The notes below the pieces were generated by a model that saw only the letters and a program-made list of their open reading frames with translations, had not been told where the DNA came from and did not search any database. From Notolepis coatsorum (lineage: Eukaryota > Chordata > Actinopteri > Aulopiformes > Paralepididae): a stretch of 64,000 bases of DNA. The stretch spans positions 56,144,077 to 56,208,076 of the forward strand of contig OZ020589.1 of the NCBI GenBank assembly GCA_963971535.1. The letters are read 5' to 3'. Both the position numbers and the translations under genes were made by a program. This document shows, one piece after another, positions 1 to 10,261 of this stretch; position 1 is the stretch's first letter, and the number at the start of each line of letters is the position of its first letter.

Positions 1-798
1 AACTCAAAGAGAGCGCACACACTCAAAACAGTGCGCCATCCACAGTTACAGCAATTGTTAGCTACTATCAAATACATGTAACTCAGTACAAGTCAACTTC
101 AGCAAAAACATATGAAATAATATGAAATGAAAGACAGTGTGTAAGCATTAATTAAACCGAAATACAAAAACAACGGTTCATACCTGTTATCGAACCAAAA
201 ACAGCACACACAACATGGCGTGAGCTACCGTCATAGCCGTGTAGTCCACTTGTTATTGTTAAACAGAATACGAGTTAGCACACGACGGTACTGTGGCTGT
301 TTTACACAGGGCGAGTTAATGTCATCACACACAGGACAATTTCAGTACCAAAACCAAAACATAAATCAATTTTACAAGTTATACATAGCAATTAAATCAA
401 ATATTAGGTAACCGAAAGTGCATACCTCTGTTCTCTTTCACGGTAAACTCAAAGAGAGAGATCACTTCCGCCAGCGTTTCTCTTGCCGACGAACCGGCTA
501 AACCAATATATACATTATTTAAAGTATTTACAATACAACAAATATTCAACTGGAAAGATGACCTATCCTCTCTAAACCCATTATAAAAGACCAAAAGGGA
601 TTTCGTTTGGAGAATCAATAACTCAATATGAGGAAATTAATATAAACTAGTAACCAAGGCACCCCTCCAAAACACTAGAGTGAGCTCGGTCCACTTTGTT
701 CCTTCAAAATAAGAGTGTTTCTGTCTTGACCTACTTATTTAAGATGAAAGATAACAGTTTCTGTCCATGATCTAGCATAACAACTTCACTCTGCTACA
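1..798 (-). repeat. Ty3/Gypsy 3' LTR, truncated by window edge
   Basis: This stretch matches 7998-8795 base for base at a constant offset of 7997, with only a handful of substitutions visible. It is the downstream LTR of a minus-strand element. The intact partner starts at 7818, so about 180 bases of this LTR lie beyond the left edge of the window. The right boundary is set where the two copies diverge, just after the terminal GCTACA (TGTAGC on the minus strand). The small ORFs inside are not conserved domains and look incidental. Confidence 0.93.
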
Positions 799-812
799 TT
801 CACCCCTACTGT
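799..812 (-). other. Polypurine tract of the Gypsy element
   Basis: Read on the minus strand, the bases directly before the 3' LTR are purine-rich (AGTAGGGGTGAA). This is where plus-strand DNA synthesis is primed in LTR retrotransposons. Its position, touching the LTR boundary deduced from the paired copy, supports both calls. Confidence 0.75.
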
Positions 813-1215
813 TTTATGCCAGATTATGGACATTGTTCCCTTCAATTAACTCAACAGCGTAAGTATAAACCAAAGAAATAGAAAATAAAATTATCACAAT
901 GAGTCAACGCGTCACATGTAACTCGGTGTATCCCTTAATTCCAACCCTAGAAAATAGGTTGACCAGCTCAAAAGCTATCCGATGAAGGATCAGGAAAAAT
1001 AAAGGGTAGCTAATCCCTCATCTAACCATAGAAACAAAACATGCCATGTACATATTTATACCATGGAATACACCAAAATTACTCAATCATGTCTAATGCA
1101 ATAGACAACCATAACTACCAGTATGACTCAAAGAAAATCAAACAGCAAAATCAAAGAAAGAAAGGAAAAAAAATTATTAATAAAAAGAATCACCAAAAAA
1201 AAATTGTGTCATCTT
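813..1215 (-). other. Untranslated 3' region of the Gypsy element
   Basis: About 400 bases lie between the pol stop and the polypurine tract. They are A-rich on the plus strand (poly-A and AAATC-like stretches at 1130-1205). I see no coding domain or structured RNA here. Confidence 0.6.
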
Positions 1216-4200
1216 TTAAGATGACAGCAGAGCCCTGACTCTTTGTACAGCCATCGTCTGAATGAGCCTGTTAACTGGCCTGATGAACCTCCCCAGCCTA
1301 GTGTAAACCCCTTGAGGTACCCCAACTACACTCGGTATGACAGTGACAATGGCCGACTCAGTTTCACACACTGGAACAAGTAAGGATGAACTACAGGTGG
1401 CCTTCCCCGGAGCCATCATGTCCTCAGTGCCTGATATGGCCGACTCAGGTCCACACACTGGAACAAGTAAGGATGAACTACAGGGGGCCTTCCCCGGAGC
1501 CATCATGTCCTCAGTGCCTGATATGGCCGACTCAGGTTCACACACTGGAACAAGTAAGGATGAACTACAGGGGGCCTTCCCCGGAGCCATCATGTCCTCA
1601 GTGCCTGATTCCACAGTCGTCGTGTCTGACGACTGATCACTGTCCTGATAAACAATTACAGAGTATGACTCCTCTGATTCAACATCTGCCTCTGGTCCCT
1701 CCATCCAAAAATGTGGTTTCTTCAGTTTACACTCCTGCTCCCCACCATTATGTGTCTCAAGTGTAATTCTATGATGTTGATCACTACCCATACTTCCCAC
1801 CTGCTCCTCTGCTAGCTCTGATACACCCGTCCCTGTCATGGTATCTACTACCCCCTCCACACTGGACTCAGGAAGATGAGCAACCCACCGGGCAGTTCTC
1901 AGCTCATCCTGCACAGAATCATCTGTCATCTCCTCACTCGGAACAGTGCCAGAAACAGACACCTCCATCTCTGGCTCATCCCATGACGGCAGAGGCAGGA
2001 AATTGACGGGCATAATCAAATTCCTATGAACAGTCTTAATCCTCCCTGTGACAGGATGACGGATACTGTATATGTTCAGCACACTGTTTTTACACACTAC
2101 AGTATAGACAGCACTCTCCCAGCGGTCAGCTAGCTTTTTCTTGCCTCGCTCCCCCTTATTTGCCAGTAAGACCCGATCCCCCTTCTCTACCGAATGTCCC
2201 TTTAACTGTCTGTTATACACCTCAGCTTGCCTGGTCTGTTGCTTCTCACCATGCTTTTGAGCAAGTGCCATTGCTTCCCTCAGATCCTTTCCCAGTGACT
2301 GGACATACTTATCCACATCCACCGTATCTCCATCCAAAAGGACACTCTCAAACATGACATCGACAGGTAATCTCGGGGTGCGACCAAACATCAAAAAGAA
2401 GTGTGGGAGCCCAATGGTCTCATGCACCGTGCAGTTATAAGCAAACGTCAATGTGTTCAACATCTGAGGCCATTTCACCTTGGAACGAGGTGGCAAAGCA
2501 CGGATCATATTACCTAAAGTGCGGTTTAGACGTTCTGCCTGTCCATTTCCCATAGGATGGTATGGCGTGGTATGGGATTTTTCAACCCCTGCCATCTGAA
2601 GCATCTCTGCTATGAGTGCACTCTCAAAATTAGCCCCTCTGTCGCTATGAATGCAGGCTGCAAAACCATAAACAGAAAAATTATTCCAGAGCACCCTGGC
2701 CACTGTCTTGGCAGATTGATTGGGACACGGGTAAGCACATGCTAGTTTGGTAAAATGGTCAGTTATAACAAGCACATCAATGGACTTATTATTGGCATCC
2801 TCAGCCGACCAAAAGTCAATACACACCAACTCCAACGGTGCAGTGGTGACTATCGATACCAATGGAGCTCTAGCTTCAGGCTCCGGTGCTTTGCTCAATA
2901 CACATCTCTTACAATGACTCACATATTCTTTGACATCCTTTTCCATGGAGTTCCAATAGAAACGTTGTCTAGTGAGCCACAATGTGCGCTGCTGGCCCTG
3001 GTGACCAGCCTCATCATGTACCCCTTTCAGCACCTGTCCTCTCAGAGCGCTCGGTACAACATATTGAAAGACCTTCTTCTTACTCACAGCGTGTTTTGAA
3101 ACACGGTACAACACTCCTAATTTGTTTGTGAGTTTTCCCCACTGTCTCAGTGTGCGGTTTGTTTCTTTTGACTCATGAACTCTCTCTCTTCGAGATGGGC
3201 GGCGGCCTCTATCTACAAAGAATTTGACTCTACTAGTAACAGGGTCCTGGCACTGCTTGTCGTACAATTCCTCATGAGTGATGACCGGCAATGGGCTCTG
3301 TCCCATGGACACCAACCTTTCTAACTGCTGCACATGAGAGACTGCTCTCATAGCTGCGCCATCCTCCCAACAGCGATGTGTGTGGAGTACAGCAGATACC
3401 TCTTCACGGGATATGCTCCCACTGTCACTACCCACCTCACCACTGGCCTTAAGGGAACTCTGAGTGGACAATCCTAGGCCCTTCCTCCTCACCTCTGGTT
3501 CCTCACAGGTAAGACGGAACATGTTCTGCACGTCATCCACCTCCAAACCTTTAGCCTCCCTCAACAAGACATCATACGAGGTCCTTGTCAGCCTGTGCAT
3601 CACCCTAGGCCGAGTAAATGGCTCCCTGCTCAGTGCATCAGCTACTGTATTCTTAGGCCCAGGAATGTACTGAATGTCAAAATCAAAAGGTGCCAGCTTA
3701 GCCACCCATCTCTGCTCGCATGCATCAAGTTTTGGCTTTGTGAGGATGTACTTAAGTGGGTTATTATCTGTCCACACTGTAAATCTATGTCCTCGCAGCC
3801 AATGGCTAAACTTGTCGTGTATAGCCCATTTCATGGCGAGAAACTCAAGCCTATGAGCTGGATATTTAGACTGCGCATGATTCAAAGATTTACTAGCAAA
3901 AGCTATGGGCCTGGCTGTGCCACACCCTTCCTGCACTTGTGAAAGCACAGCTCCCAGTCCACTAGTGGATGCATCTACAGACAATAAAAATGGCTGAGAA
4001 AAGTCAGGGTGAGCCAACAGAGCTTGTCCCACCAATGCGGCTTTTAACGCCTCAAAGGCCTCCCTACACTCCACAGTCCAGTCTGCTGCACTAAGCTTAC
4101 GAAGGGGGGCGGCTCTCTTCCCTTTAACTTTACCTCTCCGTGGCTTTTTCACACCCGTGGTCAGCTGAAACAGTGGTCTTGCAACTACAGAGCAGTTCTC

Positions 4201-6195
4201 AATGTAATGTTGATAATACACCACCATTCCTAAGAATGACCGGATCTTATTGGCAGACGGGGTGACACCATCCGACTCCATAATATCGCTCTCCGTCACA
4301 CCCACTATAGCCTGCACCTTATCAGGGTCTGTGGCTATCCCTTCCCGAGAAACAATATGTCCCAAAAACTTCAGTGACTTTCTCAGAAACTGACACTTAG
4401 ATGGAGACAACTTCAGGTTGTGTTCTCGTAAACGCTGAAATACCATCTCCAGCCTCTGCAAGCTCTCCTCTTCAGACTTGCCAAAGACCAGAAGGTCATC
4501 TAAGTAACAGAGAAGACTCAGTGAGTTCTGATCACCAAAGATTGTGAGCATCATTCTCATGAACGTAGCTGGACTGTTACAAAGCCCCTGGGGCATACGG
4601 TTATATTCATGTAAACCGAGAGGAGAGGAGAAAGCAGTGTATTTCTTATCATCCTCATGCAGTGGGACATTGTAATATCCGGATGTCAAATCCATAGAAC
4701 TGAAAAAGGCATTGCCTCCCAACGCTGCAAGTACATCTGCTTGGTGAGGTAAGGGATGTGCATCCTTCACAGTGCGAGCATTTAACCACCTGAAATCTGT
4801 GCACAGTCTCAAGTCACCATTCTTTTTCCAACAAAGAACAAGTGGGGATGCATACTCGCTACTCGACTTCCTAATTATCTCCCTGTCCTCCATCTCGTTC
4901 AGAGTCTCTCTCAACTTTTGGTAATGGGCGGGGGAGAGCCTCCGGTAAGGTAACCGAAAGGGCCGATCGTCAGTCAGTCGGATACGATGACAGAAGCCAC
5001 TAGCCTCACCACAATCCAACCGATGTCTAGAAAACACATCCTCATAGTTCTCAATTAGGTCAGTCAGTCTATCTTTCCAGACTGTTGAGACCTGACAGTC
5101 ATCAACTGACAGGTTCTGGAGCCCTAGACTAGCCAGTCTATCATTCCCCCTAACTACATTGTTGCTAGCACAACTCCTAGCTGTCAGACTGCCGTGAGAG
5201 CTGCCACTACTCACTCTACCGGCATTCTGGTGGACTGACGTGTTCGTATCACTGTCAAAATCCTCTAATGCAATGCATGGATACACGTCAGCCACTTTTG
5301 CATTCCTTCTCAAGGTGATAGCTTTGGTAGTCGGATTTATAATCTTGACAGGAAGCCACCCATCCCCCCAGAGAGGTGTAACTACCCTGCCAACTAGTAT
5401 GTTACGGTGCACACAACGAGAGGCGCTGGGCTCAACAATAACAGTACTTCCCATAGAAAGTTTTGTCCTGGGTGGGAGACGACCCCACACTACATGCTCA
5501 CTCATAGGTTCAAGTGTCACGGCCTGTTTCAACTTGACTGTTCCCACTTTGTCAGGAATTTCCTCCCCCCTCCATCTCTCAAGGTTGGCCATGAACCTGA
5601 TAAACTGACTGTTTTCATCCTGACATGGTGACTCAGCTTTTCCCAATATGCGCCAGTAGGCCCCAGTGGATTTGAACTGTCTGATTAAGGGCTTCATCAC
5701 ATTGGTGCCTATAATGAGCTCATCAACCTGACCCTCCACTATCAGGACTGGTACTATGTATTCAAAACCGTAAAGCTTAAGTTTCAGCTCACACGTTCCC
5801 ACCGGACTAGTCTGTTTCCCACCACACCCCACAAGAACAACATTGGTAGTCGATATCAAGTCACCCGTTACTACTCCGGCCTCCCTCAGCCGAGGAACCA
5901 CATCTGCGCGCAGAGAAGTAGCCATGGATCCACTATCTAACATCCCCTGTAACTCAACCTTGTCTCCTGTTAATACAGTGGTGAAAAATAAACTGTCACT
6001 TTGGGATGTTCTGGTCACATTCTGCATAATTACTGTTTTGTCTTTGGATGCTGCTTCCCAAACGGACGTATATACCGTCTGAATATCATCATTACAACTG
6101 GAGGAAAAACCATAGGGGCCCACATTGTCCTCCTTTGAATGGGGGCCGTCTAGTTTTCCTGAGGAGGACCAGCCTGTCTCTGACCAGGGGGCTGT
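1216..6195 (-). CDS. pol: Ty3/Gypsy Pol polyprotein (PR-RT-RNase H-IN)
   Basis: This is a single open frame of about 1,650 codons. Numbering from GTG at 6123, the visible domains run in the order typical of Metaviridae. An aspartic protease has DSGS near residue 62. Reverse transcriptase has the YLDD box near 539. RNase H has DAS near 713. Integrase has an HHCC zinc finger (HDEAGH and CKRC) near 1035-1070 and catalytic D, D and E near 1102, 1160 and 1195, the last in GNGQAERLNR. A GPY/F-like module follows near 1300-1350. The C-terminus carries three 29-residue tandem repeats. There is no chromodomain that I can see. The frame opens at 6195, overlaps the end of gag by 46 bases, and lies in -1 relative to gag, so expression probably needs ribosomal frameshifting. 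There is no internal stop, so the element could be autonomous. Confidence 0.95.
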   Translation of the reverse strand, partial: TAPWSETGWSSSGKLDGPHSKEDNVGPYGFSSSCNDDIQTVYTSVWEAASKDKTVIMQNVTRTSQSDSLFFTTVLTGDKVELQGMLDSGSMATSLRADVVPRLREAGVVTGDLISTTNVVLVGCGGKQTSPVGTCELKLKLYGFEYIVPVLIVEGQVDELIIGTNVMKPLIRQFKSTGAYWRILGKAESPCQDENSQFIRFMANLERWRGEEIPDKVGTVKLKQAVTLEPMSEHVVWGRLPPRTKLSMGSTVIVEPSASRCVHRNILVGRVVTPLWGDGWLPVKIINPTTKAITLRRNAKVADVYPCIALEDFDSDTNTSVHQNAGRVSSGSSHGSLTARSCASNNVVRGNDRLASLGLQNLSVDDCQVSTVWKDRLTDLIENYEDVFSRHRLDCGEASGFCHRIRLTDDRPFRLPYRRLSPAHYQKLRETLNEMEDREIIRKSSSEYASPLVLCWKKNGDLRLCTDFRWLNARTVKDAHPLPHQADVLAALGGNAFFSSMDLTSGYYNVPLHEDDKKYTAFSSPLGLHEYNRMPQGLCNSPATFMRMMLTIFGDQNSLSLLCYLDDLLVFGKSEEESLQRLEMVFQRLREHNLKLSPSKCQFLRKSLKFLGHIVSREGIATDPDKVQAIVGVTESDIMESDGVTPSANKIRSFLGMVVYYQHYIENCSVVARPLFQLTTGVKKPRRGKVKGKRAAPLRKLSAADWTVECREAFEALKAALVGQALLAHPDFSQPFLLSVDASTSGLGAVLSQVQEGCGTARPIAFASKSLNHAQSKYPAHRLEFLAMKWAIHDKFSHWLRGHRFTVWTDNNPLKYILTKPKLDACEQRWVAKLAPFDFDIQYIPGPKNTVADALSREPFTRPRVMHRLTRTSYDVLLREAKGLEVDDVQNMFRLTCEEPEVRRKGLGLSTQSSLKASGEVGSDSGSISREEVSAVLHTHRCWEDGAAMRAVSHVQQLERLVSMGQSPLPVITHEELYDKQCQDPVTSRVKFFVDRGRRPSRRERVHESKETNRTLRQWGKLTNKLGVLYRVSKHAVSKKKVFQYVVPSALRGQVLKGVHDEAGHQGQQRTLWLTRQRFYWNSMEKDVKEYVSHCKRCVLSKAPEPEARAPLVSIVTTAPLELVCIDFWSAEDANNKSIDVLVITDHFTKLACAYPCPNQSAKTVARVLWNNFSVYGFAACIHSDRGANFESALIAEMLQMAGVEKSHTTPYHPMGNGQAERLNRTLGNMIRALPPRSKVKWPQMLNTLTFAYNCTVHETIGLPHFFLMFGRTPRLPVDVMFESVLLDGDTVDVDKYVQSLGKDLREAMALAQKHGEKQQTRQAEVYNRQLKGHSVEKGDRVLLANKGERGKKKLADRWESAVYTVVCKNSVLNIYSIRHPVTGRIKTVHRNLIMPVNFLPLPSWDEPEMEVSVSGTVPSEEMTDDSVQDELRTARWVAHLPESSVEGVVDTMTGTGVSELAEEQVGSMGSDQHHRITLETHNGGEQECKLKKPHFWMEGPEADVESEESYSVIVYQDSDQSSDTTTVESGTEDMMAPGKAPCSSSLLVPVCEPESAISGTEDMMAPGKAPCSSSLLVPVCGPESAISGTEDMMAPGKATCSSSLLVPVCETESAIVTVIPSVVGVPQGVYTRLGRFIRPVNRLIQTMAVQRVRALLSS
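1345..1610 (-). repeat. 87-bp tandem repeat, three copies, in pol C-terminus
   Basis: Three consecutive copies encode a 29-residue unit beginning SGTEDMMAPGKA and ending ESAI. They differ at a few residues (E/G and P/T swaps). Because 87 is divisible by three, the repeat keeps the pol frame open and also opens frames on the opposite strand. Those opposite-strand ORFs are shadows. The unit lies downstream of the integrase and has no function that I recognise. Confidence 0.9.
6150..6160 (-). promoter_or_regulatory. Candidate -1 frameshift site at the gag stop
   Basis: Gag ends with codons GAA AAC TAG, and pol reads the -1 frame across the same bases. The heptamer G GAA AAC sits immediately before the TAG and would allow partial -1 slippage. 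It is not a perfect X-XXY-YYZ site, and I did not fold the downstream sequence. The frame relation is seen directly; the use of this exact site is inference. Confidence 0.45.
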
Positions 6196-7544
6196 CTAGG
6201 AGTGGTTTGCCCACAATAGATACCAATATGCCCTGGACCCAGACACTTGAAGCACAGCCTGTGCGTCCTACAGTGCGTCCTAGTGTTGTGCTGCAAACTG
6301 CCACAAACCTGACATTCTTGAGAATGTTTGGGGAACTGTTTATGGGGGGCATTTTGTACATAAGGGCCATTTTGTACAGACTGAGTGTTGTTGCCTAAAG
6401 CCATTTCTAACACTCTCAAAACTCTATCCATTGTGTTATTCTCAGATACAGACGACAGCTGCTCTAGCTCTGGACTACTGACAGCCATAGGTGACACGCT
6501 TTGTTCGTGATTAACAACCACCCTCTCCTGTGATGACTCAATGGCGACCACATGTTGTGTCAACCGACCTCGACTCGCTCTATGCTCTCTCAAATATTCA
6601 TCCAAATGTTCCTGCACCTCACATGCTGTCCACTCACGAGATGGCTTACTTTTGAACACTAAGGACAACTCCTTATCAGGGCAGTTACGGATGAACATGA
6701 GAACTAGATGCTGGCTCAGGCTAGTCTGCGGTTCCCCCTTACTAAGAAGACACTGCTCTGTGGCTTCTGCTGCTTTGTTAAGCCTAATCCAATAGTCAAG
6801 AGGATTCTCGCTTGCATATGCTTTGACTGCATAAAAGTCAGCTAATGGAAGATCTGAGTGAATAATATCACCAAAATGTTGCCTCAGAATGCTAAAAATA
6901 ACACCCACCTCACTGACAGTTGAGTTGCTACGCATCCATACTTTGGTAACGTCCCGGGCCCTCCTCATTAGCTTGTTCATAACCTCCTCAACTTGTTCAG
7001 CCCCTGTACAGTTATTTTTCTTTCTGATATACGTCCTCATGAGTTCCTCCCACTCAAAAACAGAGCACTTATCTGTACTGTCCCCTCTAAAATAGGGTGG
7101 GGCATTTGCATCTGAACGTAACACAAGATTCATTTTGGATGCATCAATCACAGTATTCCCACATTGGTCAGGTTGGAACATCTGTTGGGGATTTTGAGAA
7201 GCTAATGCAGGTGAAGTCCCCGAGGTTGTGTTCTGCATTAACGTCATTCTAATAGCTTCCCCTATTTCTGACCCAATGGATTTTATCAAATTGGCCATTT
7301 GGCTGGGGGATGTTTCAACACTAGTGTTGTTCATTTCACCAGGTGAGGGAACAACCGGGGTGAAAAGTAACGGTGGGGCATTTCTCTCAGAGGGACCCTC
7401 TACACTCTCCCTTCCAGGACTAGAGGGACCTGAAAAACCTGGACTCGCCGGAGTAGACTGCATAACCGGTGTGTAACTTAGAACCCCTCTCCCTCTCCCC
7501 ACAGTCAAGTTCCCTGTAGGAGTGTTTCCTATGTTCAAAGTCAT
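6150..7544 (-). CDS. gag: Ty3/Gypsy Gag protein
   Basis: This is a 464-codon frame. I start it at the ATG at 7544-7542 because the open frame extends upstream only through TTG. The product would form the cytoplasmic virus-like particle and bind element RNA. The N-terminal 100 residues are low-complexity and rich in P, S and G. The middle contains a capsid-like helical region (about residues 140-330). Near the C-terminus are a cysteine-rich CxxC segment and a classical CCHC knuckle (CFKCLGPGHIGIYC). The frame is uninterrupted and is followed by pol in the -1 frame. The assignment rests on position, the knuckle and the linked Pol; capsid sequences themselves are poorly conserved. Confidence 0.9.
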   Translation of the reverse strand: MTLNIGNTPTGNLTVGRGRGVLSYTPVMQSTPASPGFSGPSSPGRESVEGPSERNAPPLLFTPVVPSPGEMNNTSVETSPSQMANLIKSIGSEIGEAIRMTLMQNTTSGTSPALASQNPQQMFQPDQCGNTVIDASKMNLVLRSDANAPPYFRGDSTDKCSVFEWEELMRTYIRKKNNCTGAEQVEEVMNKLMRRARDVTKVWMRSNSTVSEVGVIFSILRQHFGDIIHSDLPLADFYAVKAYASENPLDYWIRLNKAAEATEQCLLSKGEPQTSLSQHLVLMFIRNCPDKELSLVFKSKPSREWTACEVQEHLDEYLREHRASRGRLTQHVVAIESSQERVVVNHEQSVSPMAVSSPELEQLSSVSENNTMDRVLRVLEMALGNNTQSVQNGPYVQNAPHKQFPKHSQECQVCGSLQHNTRTHCRTHRLCFKCLGPGHIGIYCGQTTPRQPPGQRQAGPPQEN

Positions 7545-7796
7545 TTTCAGTATCAAATGGTACTTTTACCGTTCTACTCACAGCGTGTTTTAGGTAACAC
7601 ACTCAAAATCAATAAACTTGATGAGAGACCATATCTTTTTCAAAGGATTCAGTGCTCTCCAGCCTCCTCAGGAACAGACGGCGAATGCAGCGTCCCAGTG
7701 ACCAGGGCGCGCCGGCAGCATCCACGCGTCCAGGCCGCACATGAAGCCTCCACGTCTCTCCAGCAACACCGGTGGTCGGCTTCCGCTGACCAGTTG

Positions 7797-7814
7797 ATCC
7801 GGGTCACGGCACCA
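7797..7814 (-). other. Primer-binding site complementary to tRNA-His
   Basis: On the minus strand the bases just after the 5' LTR read TGGTGCCGTGACCCGGAT. This is the complement of the 3' end of eukaryotic tRNA-His with one mismatch (CTCGG in the usual tRNA complement). Three bases separate it from the LTR end at 7818. A tRNA-His primer is a useful classifier for this Gypsy lineage. Confidence 0.85.
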
Positions 7815-7817
7815 GTT

Positions 7818-8795
7818 TGTAGCGTGATCCAATCTGCGTTGTGTCTGGTGTGAGGTAGAAGTAGACTCCGACAACGGTACTCAATTGATGGTTGGTTTTA
7901 TTGGTGATCTCCTGTTATCAAACCAAAAACAGCACACACAACATGGCGTGAGCTACCGTCATAGCCGTGTAGTCCACCTCTGTTCTCTTTCACGGTAAAC
8001 TCAAAGAGAGCGCACACACTCAAAACAGTGCGCCATCCACAGTTACAGCAATTGTTAGCTACTATCAAATACATGTAACTCAGTACAAGTCAACTTCAGC
8101 AAAAACATATGAAATAATATGAAATGAAAGACAGTGTGTAAGCATTAATTAAACCGAAATACAAAAACAACGGTTCATACCTGTTATCGAACCAAAAACA
8201 GCACACACAACATGGCGTGAGCTACCGTCATAGCCATGTAGTCCACCTGTTATTGTTAAACAGAATACGAGTTAGCACACGACGGTACTATGGCTCTTTT
8301 ACACAGGGAGAGTTAATGTCATCACACACAGGACAATTTCAGTACCAAAACCAAAACATAAATCAATTTTACAAGTTATACATAGCAATTAAATCAAATA
8401 TTAGGTAACCGAAAGTGCATACCTCTGTTCTCTTTCACGGTAAACTCAAAGAGAGAGATCACTTCCGCCAGCGTTTCTCTTGCCGACGAACCGGCTAAAC
8501 CAATATATACATTATTTAAAGTATTTACAATACAACAAATATTCAACTGGAAAGATGACCTATCCTCTCTAAACCCATTATAAAAGACCAAAAGGGATTT
8601 CGTTTGGAGAATCAATAACTCAATATGAGGAAATTAATATAAACTAGTAACCAAGGCACCCCTCCAAAACACTAGAGTGAGCTCGGTCCACTTTGTTCCT
8701 TCAAAATAAGAGTGTTTCCGTCTTGACCTACTTATTTAAGATGAAAGATAACAGTTTCTGTCCATGATCTAGCATAACAACTTCACTCTGCTACA
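7818..8795 (-). repeat. Ty3/Gypsy 5' LTR, complete (978 bp)
   Basis: The LTR begins TGTAGC and ends GCTACA, a 6-bp terminal inverted repeat. It is bounded on the inside by the tRNA-His primer site. The pair with 1-798 is nearly identical, so insertion was recent. The LTR lies within the 3' portion of a minus-strand LINE. The other flank is outside the window, so the target duplication cannot be confirmed; bases 8796-8800 are TGTGC. Confidence 0.92.
7911..8455 (-). repeat. Modular duplications inside the Gypsy LTR
   Basis: A block of about 67 bases (starting CCTGTTATC and containing CATGGCGTGAGCTACC) occurs at 7911-7977 and again at 8180-8246. A second block (CTCTGTTCTCTTTCACGG...) occurs near 7977-8010 and 8421-8455. 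The shuffled order suggests template switching or recombination that lengthened the LTR. At least the second block-A copy is also present in the left LTR. Confidence 0.85.
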
Positions 8796-9565
8796 TGTGC
8801 TATGTGCGTTTGATGGTTGTTGTTGTGTAGTGTTCATTGTTCGTTTAGCAGCCTGATGGCCTGGGGATAGAAGCTTCTTCTGAGTCTTTCTGTGCTCGCC
8901 TTGAGACTCCGGTATCGCTTGCCTGACCGCAGCAGTTCAAAGAGGCAGTTGTTCGGGTGACTGGAGTCTTTAATGATTCTCTTAGCCTTGCCCCTGCAAC
9001 GCTTGTTGTAAATGTTCTGGAGGGTGGGGAGCCCCCCTCCAATTGTGCGTTCGGCTGAACGTGTCACTCTTTGTAGTCTGCTTCGGTCTTGTGCAGTGCT
9101 ATTCCCAAACCAGGAGGTGATGTTGCCAGTCAGGATGCTCTCTATTGTACATGAATAGAAGTTCTTAAGGATCTTCTGACTGACTTGGAACTTCCTTAGG
9201 TGCCTGAGGAAGTAGAGGCGTTGTCGTGCCTTCTTCACAACACTGTCAATGTGTGTGGTCCATGTCAGGTCCTCGGATATGTAGGCTCCGAGGTACTTAA
9301 AGCTGTTGACTCTCTCAACCGGTGCCCCGTCGATGCTGAGGGGGCTGTAGTCCTTGACCCCCGACCTCCTGAAGTCCACAATCATCTCCTTTGTTTTGCT
9401 GACGTTCAGGGAGAGGCTGTTTTCCTGGCACCATCCCGCCAGGACCTTGACCTCTTCCAGGTAGGCCCTCTCGTCGTTGGCAGAGATCAGGCCCACCACC
9501 ACTGTGTCGTCAGCAAATTTGATGATTGTATTGCTACTCCGCTGAGCCACACAGTCGTGTGTGTA
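8796..9565 (-). pseudogene. L2/CR1-type LINE, C-terminal reverse transcriptase part
   Basis: A 238-codon frame (9550-8834) covers the end of a LINE ORF2. It contains the RT motif-C box FADD near its start, then the thumb and C-terminal region ending in FYPQAIRLLNEQ. It closely resembles the plus-strand LINE at 27542-28769 but is a separate copy on the opposite strand. The upstream part of the gene is lost in the assembly gap at 9566. The 3' untranslated part is cut by the Gypsy insertion at 8795. L2/CR1-group membership is inferred from sequence character. Confidence 0.85.
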
Positions 9566-9765
9566 NNNNNNNNNNNNNNNNNNNNNNNNNNNNNNNNNNN
9601 NNNNNNNNNNNNNNNNNNNNNNNNNNNNNNNNNNNNNNNNNNNNNNNNNNNNNNNNNNNNNNNNNNNNNNNNNNNNNNNNNNNNNNNNNNNNNNNNNNNN
9701 NNNNNNNNNNNNNNNNNNNNNNNNNNNNNNNNNNNNNNNNNNNNNNNNNNNNNNNNNNNNNNNNN
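9566..9765. other. Assembly gap, 200 N
   Basis: There are exactly 200 ambiguous bases. The gap separates a minus-strand LINE fragment from unrelated plus-strand DNA, so the true distance and order here are unknown. Any ORF crossing it is an artefact. Confidence 1.
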
Positions 9766-10014
9766 AAGATGTGGAGAGACGAGAGCAGGGAAGGAGAGAG
9801 GAGAGAAGAGAAGTGGAGAGGAGAGGGTGTTTACAGAGGTTTGGAATCCCGTCTGCGGGCTGCGGCTGTAGAGAAAGTGTTTAGAGTGCAGACAGAGTGT
9901 GGGCTAGCTTGGCCCGCTAACCTTGGAGTGCTAGTAATTGGCACTTAGCATTAAACGGCCCGTCTCCCTCTGGTATAATAAGAGTTAGAGAGAAAGAGAG
10001 AGTACTGATGAAAG
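9766..10014. other. No gene seen; purine-rich flank of the LINE
   Basis: The first 90 bases are GA-rich (AGAGGAGAGAAG-like). The rest has no ORF, RNA gene or repeat that I can name. It leads directly into the presumed 5' UTR of the L2-type LINE. Confidence 0.5.
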
Positions 10015-10261
10015 ATGGAAGATGGCACCGCACTGTCCGGCAGCCTCTCTGTGTGCTCTGTCGAGACTGTGCATAATTTTGTAATTTTTTATAGTTTTAA
10101 GAGTTTTTGATGTACCAACTGTTGGTGCATTTAATGTATATGACAGTCGGTCACTCATAGACATTGGATTAAGTTACACTTACCAACTGGATTACTCTCT
10201 GGATCGGCTAGGCGAGGAACAACAGAGGAACAAGATATGTAATGTTAATTACCTGAAATTA

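Noticed and set aside
1337-1766. Plus-strand ORFs of 99 and 126 codons with internal repeats
   Set aside because: They are the opposite strand of the 87-bp repeats in the Gypsy pol gene and contain no independent motif.
9200-9948. ORFs running through the N block
   Set aside because: The N stretch has no sequence; the frames are artefacts of the gap.
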